Source of the DNA: Antedon mediterranea
Lineage: Eukaryota > Echinodermata > Crinoidea > Comatulida > Antedonidae
Assembly (NCBI RefSeq): GCF_964355755.1
Contig: NC_092672.1
Coordinates: 3,658,001-3,722,000, forward strand
Length of the DNA stretch: 64,000 nucleotides
Reading direction: 5' to 3'
How positions within the stretch are numbered: position 1 is the stretch's first letter; each line of letters starts with the position of its first letter. Below are positions 37,523 through 50,010 of the stretch, piece by piece. The position numbers and the translations under genes are program-made. Below the pieces are notes generated by a model. It was not told where the DNA came from. It worked only from the letters and a program-made list of their open reading frames with translations, and did no database searches.

Positions 37523-40500
37523 TTAGTTTGTTTTCAAGTACACAACACGTCCTGGATTCTTGGCGTCCTCTTCCAGAACCTTCTGCCACTCTGTTAAAAA
37601 ATAAAATATACGAGTTACTGTATAAAAGAGAACTAGTGTACAGTATAAGTTTTATCTTTGTGTTTTTAAATGCATCAACATGTAATTGGTGCCTTGCACT
37701 GTTTGTTGTAAGAATAGAGAATAAAAAGAAAATACTACATAGACGGAACATATCTGTATCAGTGGTACTTTAAAAAACAAGATTAGAAAACATATTAAAC
37801 AACTCACCTTTTTGTAGAAACTTTGCAATAGTCAGATGATTGAACAAGCCGCTATTATTTAACGATAAAACCTCTCTAACAGAACGTCCTCTCTTGGGTG
37901 CTTCAGTCTGTACTATTGAATTCTCAAGAGCGGAACAAGTGATTACTTTAGATGGTTGAGTACGATACGCAGTAGCATTTTGTACACTCGCCATTAACTT
38001 GTCTACAGGGCTAGCAGAGCCTGGGTTAACACCCTCAGACAATTTAGAATTACTTGCCGCTTTATCATCATCTTCTAATGAAAATGAATTATCATTATAA
38101 AAGACGATAGATCCAAACGTGATACCAATACCACCGGTACAGTCGGAATTAATGCCTGGCAATTTGGAAGACTTATCACCCATGCTACCTATTAATTCGG
38201 TGTTGATGCCATTTACAAGAAGATCTTTCTGTTTATCACCCTTTTTAACTGGGTTACAGGCTATCTCTGGTTCTGCTTCATTCTTTGATAAAACTCTAGG
38301 ACTAACAGAATTCTTAACCTTTTCCATATCTGCTGGTTCATTATGTAAAGTTAAGGTTGTCTGCAAGGAATCATTAACATTTTCTTTGGCTGGGTTAGGC
38401 TGTTCTGTACACTGTACAACAGGCATTGATTCACCAGCGAGTTCTACTACGCTATCAATATCCTGTGAACTTTGACCTTGATCAATATCCTCCGATGCCA
38501 ATTTGTTGGCTATTGTTTGTTCATTCTTTGGACTAGCACCTTTTACTTTACTTGCGTACGAGAATTCAAATTGGGGGGATGGTTCCGTATTAGGTTGTGG
38601 AACTGCAGTCATTTCTATATATGACTGCGAACTTGGAGGGTCAGTACTGATAGAGGAGGCAGAGGACTGACTGCCACTGCTGGTGCCAGCTCCCCCAAAA
38701 TGTGTGCAAACGGCTTCAGCATCATCTTGCACTAGAGTCATATTATTTGGTTCACTTTTACACTTTCTCAAATTACCACATGCTAAATAAGACGAGACCT
38801 TTTCTTTTGGATACGTCGGGATCGTGTTGCGTGGAAAAGAAGCGGACTTATCCTCAAAGATTACGCGCTTTTTCGCAGCTTTCTTTTTCTTCGATTCGAC
38901 AACTTGGAACTCTTTTTCATCATTGTTTTCATCTGATGAAGATGCATTCTCATCTACATCAAAACTAGCTGATTTTCTTATTACATTACCAGTTTGTTTT
39001 TGTGCATCAGATTGCTTAGCTTTTAAATCCTTAACATCACTATCACTGTGAGTCACATCTTCGTTACACATATTCTTCTTTTCATCTACATTTTTACGTT
39101 TCTTTTTCGGATTCTTTTTATCTTTGTTGTTGTTATTTATCAAACCAAGTACACACAAAGCTTCTGGATCTTTAATCCAGTCAAATTCATTTGCGTCATT
39201 ACCAGATTTTCTCTCTTCATCTTTCTTTTTGTTATTTTCATTGATATTAGTAACTACTCTACTCGTTATAATGTGATCCATTTTTGGATTTGTGTCATTG
39301 TGTCTATCTATTGCACTCTGTGATTTCGCATTACATTTTTCTTGAAGTCTCTTTTTAATATTTTCATGATTTTGAGTACGACCATGTGTATGTGTATTGC
39401 GGTTAGTAGTAATAATGCTTGGAGTTGCAGTAGTCTCGCGTTTTTTTTTCGTTCGACAATTTTTACTTCCTATATCAATGTTGCGAATGTCATCAGCTCT
39501 TAGATAGGGTTCGTTTTCTTGGTCTATAGGGTAATCTCTTAAAAGAGGGTCAAAAGTCGTGTCTTTCCTGGAAGCCAATGCAGATTTAAGTTTGCGTTCT
39601 GGTTCCCTGCCATTCGAATCCTCTTCAGCAGTATCATCTTCTGACAAAACCAATTAATGAATATTAATATATTATTATTATTATGAATATATTATTATTA
39701 TTGATGAAGTAAATACCATAAAAACAACATGATTTTAAAACAATACATTTAACTACTCTAATTTCCAAGTGTTTTCAAACCAGTTATCTCTGTCCAGTTT
39801 TGTTGCACTTCTGCTAAATACTTGTAAATCCTTCACTATTTTTGGAGTTTATTTTTATCATTCTAGATTACCACCTGCTGAAATTGCAAAGATATGAAAA
39901 TTATCATATTAATTAGTAAATAAATTACCTTTTTTCTTTTTCTTTTTAGATTTTTTCTTCTTTTTGTTTCCTTCTGTATCGGCGGTAAGTTCATCCGACA
40001 ATTTGTGATGGTTATTGCTTAGAGACCTGACATCGTCGTGGCGCCCTTTAAGCGAGGCCGCAGGAATTTTAGCATTATCATCACAAACGCCACTACTTGT
40101 GGATTTTAGAATGGATTTCAAATCTCTTGAATTTCCAGTTGTGCTAGAGTAATACTCGGTTTGTACTTTACGCCTGGGATCTTCCTGAATGGGCGTTTCA
40201 AGCGACGATGACATTATTTGCATTTCAATCTCCTTGCTGCCTTTATCATCAATCAACGACATAGCGGATTTTGTGAGTTTGTCAGGGTTTGGCGGATAGT
40301 CAAATGGAGGTTGTTGAAACGTGTCGTAACGTCGATTTAACGTATCGTCACGACATAAACTACTTCTTTCTGTGCAGTTGTTTACTACAGGAATTTTATC
40401 TATAACAATCTCCCGCAACTCATCAGAATCAGAATCACAGTTTTGAAGCGGTTGAATATTATTAACATGCTTCATCGCATCAATACCGATTTCAACGCCA

Positions 40501-43500
40501 TTATTATCAATCTTCTTTAAACCGAATTCAGTAAGTAATGTCTCATCAGTAAACGATTCTTTTTGCTCATTATTAGTACCCTTATTGTTCACATTATTTT
40601 GTGTGAAGACATCAAACACAATACCTGTAGATACATCATCCTTGACCTTTGACGTTTTCCCAGAACGGTCATCCATCTTGGCAATTTTTGATTTCTTTTT
40701 CTTTTTTTTCTTTTTCCTGGTATTTTCAGGAATGTTTTTTACCTGTTCATTGTCAATGCCAACTTTGTTTTTAGGATTTCTGTTTACGTCAGTAACCAAC
40801 GCAAAGGAGGATTGCTGATAGCGACTCTTTTGCGCTTGACGATTCCTCTGAGATAATTTAGCCGAGATTGTTAATTCTTCAGAATCATGTCCATAACAGT
40901 TAGTATATGGTGACTCTGAATCACTAAAGTCATCTAAGCTTGACCGCTCTCTAAATGTCAAGCTGTCTCCAGATTCATCTGAGGTAAAATTAATTGCATT
41001 TTGACAATCTCCATGATTCACAAATGGAACCTTATTATATGCCTCTGTCAAATGATGTTCATCATCGTCCAAACTTTCACTAGAAAGTAAAAAATTAAGT
41101 CTATCCGTAAGCGATATTTCACTAGGTTCTGATGCAACAAATTGCGGACCTGGTATGCTTGATCGAACCTCAGTCGGTTTGCGTCGTTCGCGAGCACTCA
41201 AATCAAGAGAGTTTTTAAGATCGAGAGACGACTTCTTGTGATTTATGCGAATATCATTCTCAACGATGGGTTTGTCAGATATTGGAACAGTTTTAGGGCC
41301 CAGAGGCTCTGAAGCATCCAAGATGTTACTACTGCAAGATTTACTCAGAGGTTGGATAGGTTCTCCGGGTGAATCAGGTGTACCGATATAACTTTGAACC
41401 TGCAATTCAAATTGATGGAAGTCCACATCAGGAAGACTAGCTAATTCTCTAGCTTTCTCTTTAACTTCTTCAACCTAAAGAAAAAAAAAACAATTTCATT
41501 CAAAACTTTCATGTTTGGCATTATTTGCTGTTCTATAAAATTATAAAGTGAATAAATGTCAAAATTTAAATGTTACTAAAACCAAACAACAAAAAAAACA
41601 TTGAATTAAAAAAAACATAAAAAAAAAAAAAAACTGTTTACATAATAAATAATTAGTAACAAAAATCCATGATTAGTTTATTAAGTTAATGAACATTTGT
41701 GAAAAGATTTAAGTAAAAATTGGTAAAATTAAAAAATGTATGTCATCAGTGAAAATTGATGTTAAGGCTCTACAGTATATTTAGTCAACTCTCACAGACA
41801 ACCTGGGGTTATTTTTTTCAGAATACATTTAATAAAGATAAACAAATTTAAGACCTTTTAGACTCTAAACAATTCTAGTATTGGGAAAGGGTTTCTAAAT
41901 TCTATACAGGATGAGTAGACAGTACCGGTATACTATATAAACGCATGCGAGTACATCAACATTACACAATCTGTGAAATCAAACTTTGTCATGTAATTCA
42001 AGTTGCAAAACAGCTTTAAATTTGACTATGTTTATTATCAGGAATAAATAAACAATAGTTGAGTTGTTGTGGTTTAAAGTGTAGCCTGGATTCAGACAGG
42101 CTTTATGAAAATGATTGTGCTCAATCAGGCAAAAAAAAGTTAGTATTAGCATGGAGGTATACAGTAGTAGTATTAGGATAGTATGCAACTAAAATGAACT
42201 TACAAATTAATTTACTGAAAACATAATCAATTTAGCTATAAGAACCAAATTATAAATAGGACATGAGTTACTGTACAAGATCTTTACAACCAAATACAAT
42301 AGAGTGCATCTGACAGATCCATGATTTTGAAATGGGCCTAAATATGGTGAAATGAAGGGTACAGCTTCATTTGGTGTCCTATTACAATGCCGGCTGCCCC
42401 CTCCCCTTGGATTCGCCCATGTGGAGATAACGAAGGTGCATGAAAGGGTCTTAAAATAGGGTGCAGGTCAAGTCGGCCCCAAACCGTCTCGGCCAAAGTC
42501 AAGTCGGCCCCACGTCAAGTCGGCCCCAAGTCAACTCGGCCTCAAGTCAACTCGGCCTCAAGTCAACTCGGCCTCACGTCAACTCGGCCAAAAACTAATC
42601 GGTCAACTCGGCCATAATAAAGTATGGAACGCAAAAAGTGCTTAATATTATTACGATTCTTACTATCCACGTTTAAAAAAAAATGAAGAAATAAAAAATA
42701 TAATATCATATAAAAAAATGAACTCATTGCCGATATGAATAGAAGTACCCGCGTGTTACAAAATACACGTGCAGGTACCGTATTTTAGGAAATCGAAGAC
42801 GGAGGGCCTACGTTCCACCGTTTTTGTGCATGATTTGCGTTTTTAAAAAAGGGGAAACCCCCGGTCAGCGAAAACACGTAGCAGTTGTAGATATCGAAAA
42901 AGCTGGCAAACGCGCAGGGAGGCTCAGCTACGAAATTTTATTAAACGTAAATAAAGGAAAGTTGATGAAATCATTCCTATTTTTTTGCTAAATATATTAT
43001 TGTCTAAATAATAATATTCATTAAAAGTTAGAATTAGGCCTATTCATAGTTAAAATATTGTGAAGAAATATTATTTTATCAATTCCCTTCATTTGCACTT
43101 TTTGCGTCCCATACTTTAACGGGGCCGAGTTGACCGATTATATTTTGGCCGAGTTGACGTGAGGCCGAGTTGACTTGAGGCCGAGTTGACTTGAGGCCGA
43201 GTTGACTTGAGGCCGACTTGACTTGGGGCCGACTTGACTTTGGCCGAGACGGTTTAGGGCCGACTTGGATCGAAACCCTTAAAATATTAAACTACTGTAG
43301 AAAGTTTGGGTGCCTTTGGCTCCATCTTAGCCCCATACAACAGCATGCATACCCTAAAAACAAAGATAACATTCTGGCAATGACTATACTGTATATACAG
43401 TGTAATAGACAAGTTTCTTTCAACCAAGCCAAGCTGAAATGGAAAAATGAAGATTAATAGTTTATAAAGGTGCAAGCCTAACCTTTGTTTCTAAAGACCG

Positions 43501-46484
43501 ATGTCTAGTCGCATTCCGTTCCATGCTATACAAAGAAACAATATTCACAAACCTGGGCCGGCCCCCTCGCAAGCTTAACCTCCCTGCAGGCACACGGGCG
43601 ATTCCCCCAGACGACAGACGAATAGATGGAAAGATCAAGGAGAGTGAGTACAGCAACAAGAACCTAAAGCCGGAGGAGAGTCTGCAAATTGGAATAAAAA
43701 CCCAATGTAATTTAACACTTAACATATAATTTTAAGAAATTATTCAAATTACTGTATATTATATTTTGGAACATCATCATAATAAAAATGGTATGTTTTC
43801 CAATATTTCTTTTTCCCCCAAGTTTGGTTGTTTGCAACTCTGCTAATGTATATTGAGAATTGCCAAACAGTAGATAACTCTTTAATTTTTTTTCGTTGTC
43901 GTTTTGATTTGGTTTTAAATTCTTAGACAGCAAACTGTATGAACCTTATAACACCAGCAGATGTTGTGCATATATCATAACTAACTGGATGATAGCCAAT
44001 GAACATCAAATTATCAGACTTCATGTCACACTAAATCGACATACAATAACTTTATATTATAGTATGATTTTAAATAAATTGGTTTACAGTACTCTAAAAA
44101 GTAAAAATGACACAACCATAATTAAATAAATTGATATCCCTTGTTCAACACATGACTAAAATGCACTATATAATCATAATGACATTCAATGTTATAAATA
44201 TAAATTATAATTAAATCTAAGCCTAGGCTAGGATAATACTGCAGATTACCATAGTTTGTGTAAATCATGTGTTTTGGTTCTATTTTGTCTATAATATCAT
44301 ACTTTCAGATGTATAAAACATAAATTAAAATGCTGGAAATAGTGGAATTTAGAGTCTAAAACAAAAACAGGTACTGTACTATACAGTATGTTGTGAAATA
44401 TAAAACATAGGAACAAACAACAAAAATGAAAGCATCAAATAACTGTAAATAGTATTGTCCTCTAAAACACAAACAAATCAAATAAACTAACTTTGAATTT
44501 TGTAGTTAATAAAGTTACTTTTGAGGATTTCAAATTTAAAGACACAAAAAAACACAATTACATTAACACATATGGTGTACTGCAAACTGTGTATAAACAT
44601 ATTGATTTTGTCACACATACCTTCAAACAATAAATTACATTTAAGAAACCCATCACTTTCAGACAATGGGCTTTCGGTTGCCTATTTTTTTCTCCTTAAA
44701 AATACCGTTTTATAAGGTAAATATTAATTTTCAATCCAATTTTTGGTAAACTAAAAGTAAATTTATGTTAATGTGTCATTAAAATGGCCTATTTAACAAA
44801 AAAGGTTTAACAAATTATTCTTTCATGGAGAAAATAAAGTAAACCAAAAGTTAATAAAAAGTCAAGTAAAAAAAAAACATCACAAATCTCCATAATTAAA
44901 AAATACTTGAATTACGTAAAGAAATGGCAAACAAAAAACCAACAATGGCAGTGTTTTATCGGTAACAGGACGATTCGGCCCTGAGACAATTCAGCACACT
45001 TAAATTTATCGGGCCGAATCGTCCCACCAAAAGCGGGCCGAATAGTCTCGGGCCGAATCGTCTCAGGGCCAAATCGTCCTGGAACCGTTATATCACGTCA
45101 AATAAATTAAAATAACATAGGATGGTAGACCTAGTAGGATTCTTTCTGTAGCAAACAATTATTTATAAATAACTGTGGTAGGTAGGTGATCAGTTCAGCA
45201 AATACTTTTTTATAACAAAAAAATTATATTAAATTTACGCCGTGGTTAGGATTCCGGCACCGGAACTCAACTGCCCGCCGTTAGGGAATCCGACACGCTA
45301 TTGCGCATGCTCATAGCTCTGGGAAGTGAATTATAGCTTGCACTTATAGAGTGCCACACACACCACACCACCGAGAGTCGGAGTGTTATAGGGATTTACT
45401 GTAGCCTAGATAGTCGTTGCGCGAGCGAGAGAGCGATGGATGAAACTTGGCCTATGCCATACATGAATTAATAATTAAAATACGACTACGCCACGCGTTA
45501 AAATAATTATAATGATATTAATAAGTATCAGTATCTATCTAAGAATCGTAATGCTGTTTTTAGCGTTGCGACCCTGACTTTCCAAACAGTTTTCACATCC
45601 ACGCGGGTGGCTGCCGTCAACAAATCAACTTGTGATTGCATGTTGTTATGTACAGTATAATGCGTTATGAAAAATCATAAAACTAGTCATGTAATTATAT
45701 AATTCATAATGATATGAAGTTTATATATGAATGAAGCAACCACTATTTAATTAAAAAATAAATAGGCCCACTGGTCACGTCTAACTGGTAACCCTAGCCT
45801 AGATTAGTGGATACCGTATTAGTAGGCATCTAGACTAGTTTGCCGTGTGTGGCGCAGCTATGAAATGATCCATCGCTGTTGTTGATAGGTGGTATAGAGT
45901 CGCCGATTACCTCGCTCTGGGCATGCGCAATAGCGTGTCGGATTCCCTAACGCTGGGCAGTTGAGTTCCGGTGCCGGAATCCTAACCACGGCGTTAAATT
46001 TAACCTTGGATTGCAACCAACAACGACCCTTGCCTTGTCCTTGTCTTGATTGAATTAATCAAAACAGATGTTTAGATTCATTTTAAAATAACAACAGTTT
46101 AATTATAGATGAATAGACTTATAAAAGCTAGCCACACAATCTACCATCCACCCAAAGTCCTTCCGATCATCTCCCACTCACTTTACACCAGAACTACCAC
46201 TACCAAACGTCCAAAAGCAGCAGCAGCACCGCCCTTCTTTCTCCAACTGAATGAACGCCCCTGCCCGGGTGGCTCAACCAAATACAAACCTCTTCAGTGG
46301 TCAAATTCTTTGGCATAACGTCATCATATATTTCTATAAATTGTTCAGCATCTTCGTTTTTTATTGCAACAGCTAATTGCAGAGACAGATGGCTAAATTT
46401 CCACCAATTATTAGAAATTCGCCAACCTTCCATTTCACAGAAGAACGGCCATTTTTTAAAGATGTTGTTATGCACACTACGCAT
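37523..46484 (-). CDS. Unrecognised lysine/serine-rich, largely disordered protein
   Basis: Minus-strand exons 46484-46290, 41474-39929, 39640-37808 and 37590-37523 join in phase (0, 1, 1) to about 1213 aa. I do not recognise the family. The first 65 residues are aromatic-rich and look folded (KKWPFF, ISNNWWKFSHLSLQLAVA, QFIEIYDDV) and continue as VEEVKEKARELASLPDVDF at the start of exon 2. The middle 1000 residues are polar and low-complexity, with several poly-lysine runs that could be nuclear or nucleolar signals and acidic serine patches (SDSD, SSSDEN). The last 45 residues look conserved again (SVREVLSLNN, LFNHLTIAKFLQKEWQKVL, NPGRVVYL). The ATG at 46484 has A at -3 and is the first in frame after a stop near 46593. 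An additional upstream exon is not excluded. The gene is head to head with CDIPT. Intron 1 (4.8 kb) holds three transposons. Confidence 0.8.
42459..43278. mobile_element. hAT-like element with tandem subterminal repeats
   Basis: Inverted ends of about 140 bp consist of repeated CAAGTCGGCCCC and CAACTCGGCCTC words on the left and their complements on the right. Symmetric GGGT...ACCC termini are flanked by TTAAAATA (42451-42458 and 43279-43286). An 8-bp duplication is typical of hAT elements. It is 820 bp, has no transposase, and lies in intron 1 of the minus-strand gene. Confidence 0.7.
43483..43681 (-). other. Exon-like GC-rich island of uncertain coding status
   Basis: Within AT-rich intron 1, about 200 bp of higher GC content are bounded on the minus strand by a good acceptor (TTTTTATTCCAATTTGCAG) and a donor (AAAG then GTTAGG). 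One minus frame is open throughout. Its 199-bp length would shift the frame of the host gene if included. The plus strand also has an open frame (LGRPPRKLNLPAG, AIPPDDRRIDGKIKESEYSN) that looks more protein-like. I recognise neither product. It could be a cassette exon, a retrocopy fragment or an exon of another gene. Confidence 0.3.
44961..45088. mobile_element. Short foldback element with GGACGATTCGGCCC ends
   Basis: The inverted ends GGTAACAGGACGATTCGGCC and CCAAATCGTCCTGGAACC flank three internal GGGCCGAATCGTC-type words. It is about 128 bp with imperfect 8-bp flanks (GTTTTATC / GTTATATC). Its design is similar to 42459-43278. Confidence 0.65.
45238..45993. mobile_element. Mutator-like non-autonomous element with perfect 9-bp target duplication
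   Basis: Inverted repeats of about 85 bp begin CGCCGTGGTTAGGATTCCGG and end in the complement. They are flanked by TTAAATTTA on both sides (45229-45237 and 45994-46002). It is 756 bp with no transposase ORF. The termini share CGCC(G/A)TGG with the element at 13159-14266, so both may have been moved by one Mutator-type enzyme. Confidence 0.85.
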
Positions 46485-46810
46485 GCTCGGAATGCATTCA
46501 GGCAAAGAACTTGATTCTGTTTTTTCGATTTGGTATTTAAAACTTTGATGGTTTGATTTATAAATAGATCTGTATTCATATTTTGTTGTTATAAAACTTT
46601 AATTGAATTTATAACTTGAAGATAGCATGAATTAGATTGCAAAAAATACTTAAATTTCGTTTTTAAGCACTTTACGTTTGGGTTGTAAAGTCTACCACCT
46701 ATATCGTTCAACATGTGGGACGTTGAGGGCGAACTATTTTGATTACGACAAATTTTATGTTGAGAAAGATAGAAGATTTTGTGTTTTTGTCAGCAACAAA
46801 CCAATAAAAA
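46485..46810. promoter_or_regulatory. Putative bidirectional promoter
   Basis: Only about 326 bp separate the start codons of the minus-strand Lys/Ser-rich gene (46484) and CDIPT (46811), so both 5' UTRs and promoters must lie here unless an unseen upstream exon exists. No TATA box is convincing. CCAAT occurs in the sense direction at about 46800, next to the CDIPT start. Confidence 0.55.
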
Positions 46811-49800
46811 ATGGCTGAAAACGTGTTTTTATTCATACCAAATATCATTGGTAGGTAGATGTATTATAGCTATGTAATCTTGATAAGTAATTCGACAAAA
46901 GATATATTTGAAATGCTATAAAAAGCTTGAATCTAGGCTCCTAGCAAGAGCTAGGCTAGGGCCTAGGCCTAGGCCTTCTTGCCCTTGCTTGCTTGTTTGT
47001 TATGTTAGGATAATTTATTAAAGATGTATTGTCCCCCAGAAAAAAATAATTCTTAAACACTTTTTTGTTGAATATGCCATTTAATGTCACTAATATTAAT
47101 CCACTTTGACCAAAAATTGGGTGAGAAAAAAAATTAATTTACCTAAAATACTGTAATTTAAAGCAAAAAATAGTCAAATTGGCTGCCAGCCAACAATGCG
47201 GCATGCCAGGTTTTGGTTTTGATTTAATTTAAATAACCATTTATTTTGTCACTTTATAAGTGAAAACATTATTTTTTTTCATTTTTTCATCTAATAATGC
47301 CATGCAGTGACCGTTATAACATGTATGGCTATATTAAACTAACAGAAAATTATTTTTTCTACTTGTGTTTAGGTTACATGAGAATCGTTCTTGCTTTGGC
47401 GGCTTTTTACTTCATGAGAACGAACTACATATTAACAGCTTTTTGTTATCTGCTCAGTGGCTTCCTTGATGCTTTTGATGGGCATGCAGCCAGACATTAT
47501 AATCAAAGTATATCTTAAATATATTTCTTTTTTGTTTCTTGTGTTGGACCTCTTATTCGTCAGTTTTTCATTCATCAGTGAAAAATTATTTCCATTTATT
47601 GTCATTTGCAAATAAATAAATATACACAAAATGTATGTACATAGAAATTAATTAATAAATCAAAATAAAACCTACTGTACAAAAAATTAAAATAAACCCA
47701 CAAATTCTACTTCCACACACAAAAAACTAAATTTCCTCAAAATGCTTTTTTTCAGGTACAAAATTTGGAGCAATGTTGGATCAGCTAACAGATCGTTTAG
47801 CGTTGATGTGTTTCTGTATTGGGCTCTCGGTTCTCTATCCCGATTATTACTTCTTCTTCCAGCTTAACTGTGCCTTGGATATTGCAAGCCATTGGCTTCA
47901 TCTACATCAGTAAGTTTGTCTTAGATAAACCCTGGGCATAACAACAGCAGCTAAACCTAATCTACTTGATCTATTTGATAGTGTGGAGCAGTTGACAAAC
48001 TGTGACCTCAATAAATCAAATTGTTGTCATGATGCACAAAATTAAACCCTATTTCCTAATGCAGTGGCGGATCCAGCATTTCGAAATAGGGGAGGCCCAG
48101 GGCCTGGCAATGGTGTAATGAAGGGCTGAGCTTAATTTGATTGATTGCGAAATTTAGGGCCCCCCCTTGAATCCACCCCTATAGTGTAGATATGCATGAG
48201 ATAAAACTTCTCCAAATATTAGCAATTTCCGTGTTTACAAAGAAAAGTTTATAGTGTAGACTACTGTAGGCCTTACTCTTTAGTGGAGTCTTGTGAGACT
48301 GCTGACTCTTGTAGTTACAGTAATCAACGTATTACTTTAGCAGTCCCTGACCTATTCATCTTTGTACAATGTATGTTTTGTTGGTCAAATAAATAAATGA
48401 AATGGTTAAACAAACCATTGTTGCAGTCGTATAGTGTTGTATATAATCCAAGGCAACCAATAATATCATAATGTCATCTTGTTTTCATACTGTTTCATTA
48501 ATTATCATTACTCATTCATACCAATGTATTCAAATGTTAATATCTTTGTAAAAAATATATGAAATTAATAATATGTTTTTGTTATTTTAAAGGTCAAACC
48601 TGTCGGGAAGGACGAGCCACAAGTTGATTGACCTTTCTGGTAATCCTATTCTACGCATTTACTATACATCAAAGGTATTGTGATAATTTATTCTAACAAA
48701 TAAAATAATAACAATGAGAATGATTGTAAAAATATCGGAATCACTAAAATGAAAGATTTTTGTCATTTATTCATAAATTACCATAAAATAAAAATGACGA
48801 TGTTCTTTGTAGTCACTAAAACACAATACCAAAATAAAGGATTTTGATAAATGTTCATATAAAAGGACATCTTTGATCAGTTTAATTTTAATCAATTAAT
48901 ATAAATAATCAATTAACAATCAATAATCTATTACCAATCAGTCAATTGCCGATCAATTTGTTTTTTTTAGCCGGTTTTGTTCATAATGTGCTGTGGAAAC
49001 GAAATGTTCTTTGGAATGCTCTATCTTCTCTACTTTGCTGAAGGACCGAAGCGTAAGTACCGGACACCTTTCTTCAAACACAAATTGTCTGGTTTTTCCA
49101 TTAGCAATCAAATAATAATAATACAGGACCAAGTATAATTCCATGCTAATTTTGGCTAAATTTGAACATAAGACTATAAATAAATTCCATTGTTAATACA
49201 ATTCAAGTACAGTATAATTCCACCACCTAATTTCCCTAATTTTCATACCCATGACCCATGGGATTATATACTATATTATACTATATAGAATTTTACAGGA
49301 AACAAGAGTCCATGCCATTTGAGAAAAAGATGCCATGCACCCTTAATACAATTCAAGTATAATCCCACCACCTAATTTCCCAAATTTCATACCCCTATGG
49401 GATTATATAATACTGTTTATATAACACCTATATAAATTCCTGTCATTTGATTGGACGAATGTGGGTCACATGGCGTGCAATAGTACGCACTATTCAACGA
49501 TCGTTAAATAGTACTTTTTGAAACATTTTTGTGTACAAAAAAAAAACGTCTAGATGTTATATAAAACAAATAATGAATGTTTTGTATTCGTGTAATGGTA
49601 CAAATAATGGCACTTGGTGAATGATGAAAGGTTATATCAACTCGGCTTTGCCTCGTTGATATAACCTTTCATCATTGCACTCATAAACATTCATTATTTG
49701 TATAATATACTATAGAGAATTCTACAGGAAACAAAAGTCCATGCCATTTGAGAAAAAGATGGTCACCATGCACCCGAACCATTCACTCTCGATATGCCAC

Positions 49801-50010
49801 TGTCTTATGTGTGTAAGACCTCATTTTTTTGTAACACAATCAGTTTTTATTTTCTTTTCAGTACTACTTGACATGGGTCTCTATCGTTTACTGATGTACA
49901 TCTCTCTACCCATCATGCTTTTGAAAGCGCTCATCAGTCTCATCCACCTAATAACTGCATCCAAAAACATGGTTGCCATCGATATGGCAGAACGCAGCAA
50001 GTCAAAGTGA
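46811..50010 (+). CDS. CDIPT: CDP-diacylglycerol--inositol 3-phosphatidyltransferase (PI synthase)
   Basis: This enzyme makes phosphatidylinositol from CDP-diacylglycerol and myo-inositol in the ER membrane. Exons 46811-46850, 47373-47507, 47756-47909, 48593-48674, 48971-49052 and 49862-50010 join in phase to 213 aa, the same length as human CDIPT. The CDP-alcohol phosphatidyltransferase signature is complete: D46, D49-G50, A53-R54, G63, D67 and D71 with the canonical spacing; these aspartates bind metal and act in catalysis. The N-terminus MAENVFLFIPNIIGYMRIVL and several hydrophobic segments (about 5-28, 33-45, 75-90, 135-155, 165-190) fit the six-helix fold. The tail is Lys/Ser-rich (ERSKSK). 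It shares its upstream region with the divergent gene on the left. An alternative 3' splice form is possible. Confidence 0.97.
47021..47290 (+). mobile_element. TTAAAGATGTATTGTCCCCC family, copy 2 (CDIPT intron 1)
   Basis: Same orientation as copy 1. The start (TTAAAGATGTATTGTCCCCC) and interior (GTTGAATATGCCATTTAATG, AATTTAAAGCAAAAAATAG) match. The far end is indistinct. Confidence 0.65.
48060..48185. repeat. GC-richer dispersed-repeat fragment
   Basis: The words AGTGGCGGATCCAGCATTTC and GGGCCCCCCCTTGAATCC look like the edges of a transposable element. A related phrase (CTTGGATTCGCCCATGTGG) is near 42410. It lies in CDIPT intron 3. Confidence 0.4.
49410..49715. mobile_element. Dispersed element M12, copy 1 (CDIPT intron 5)
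   Basis: It contains a long internal palindrome (GAAAGGTTATATCAAC, short loop, GTTGATATAACCTTTC) inside larger inverted words (AAATAATGAATGTTTTGTAT and CATTCATTATTTGTATAA). The left part (GTGGGTCACATGGCGTGCAA, GATCGTTAAATAGTACTTTT) recurs inverted at about 60900-60975. No ORF. Confidence 0.75.

Noticed and set aside
38119-40818. Plus-strand ORFs within the large minus-strand exons
   Set aside because: Antisense shadows of long, biased coding exons; the minus-strand frames splice in phase and the plus ones do not.
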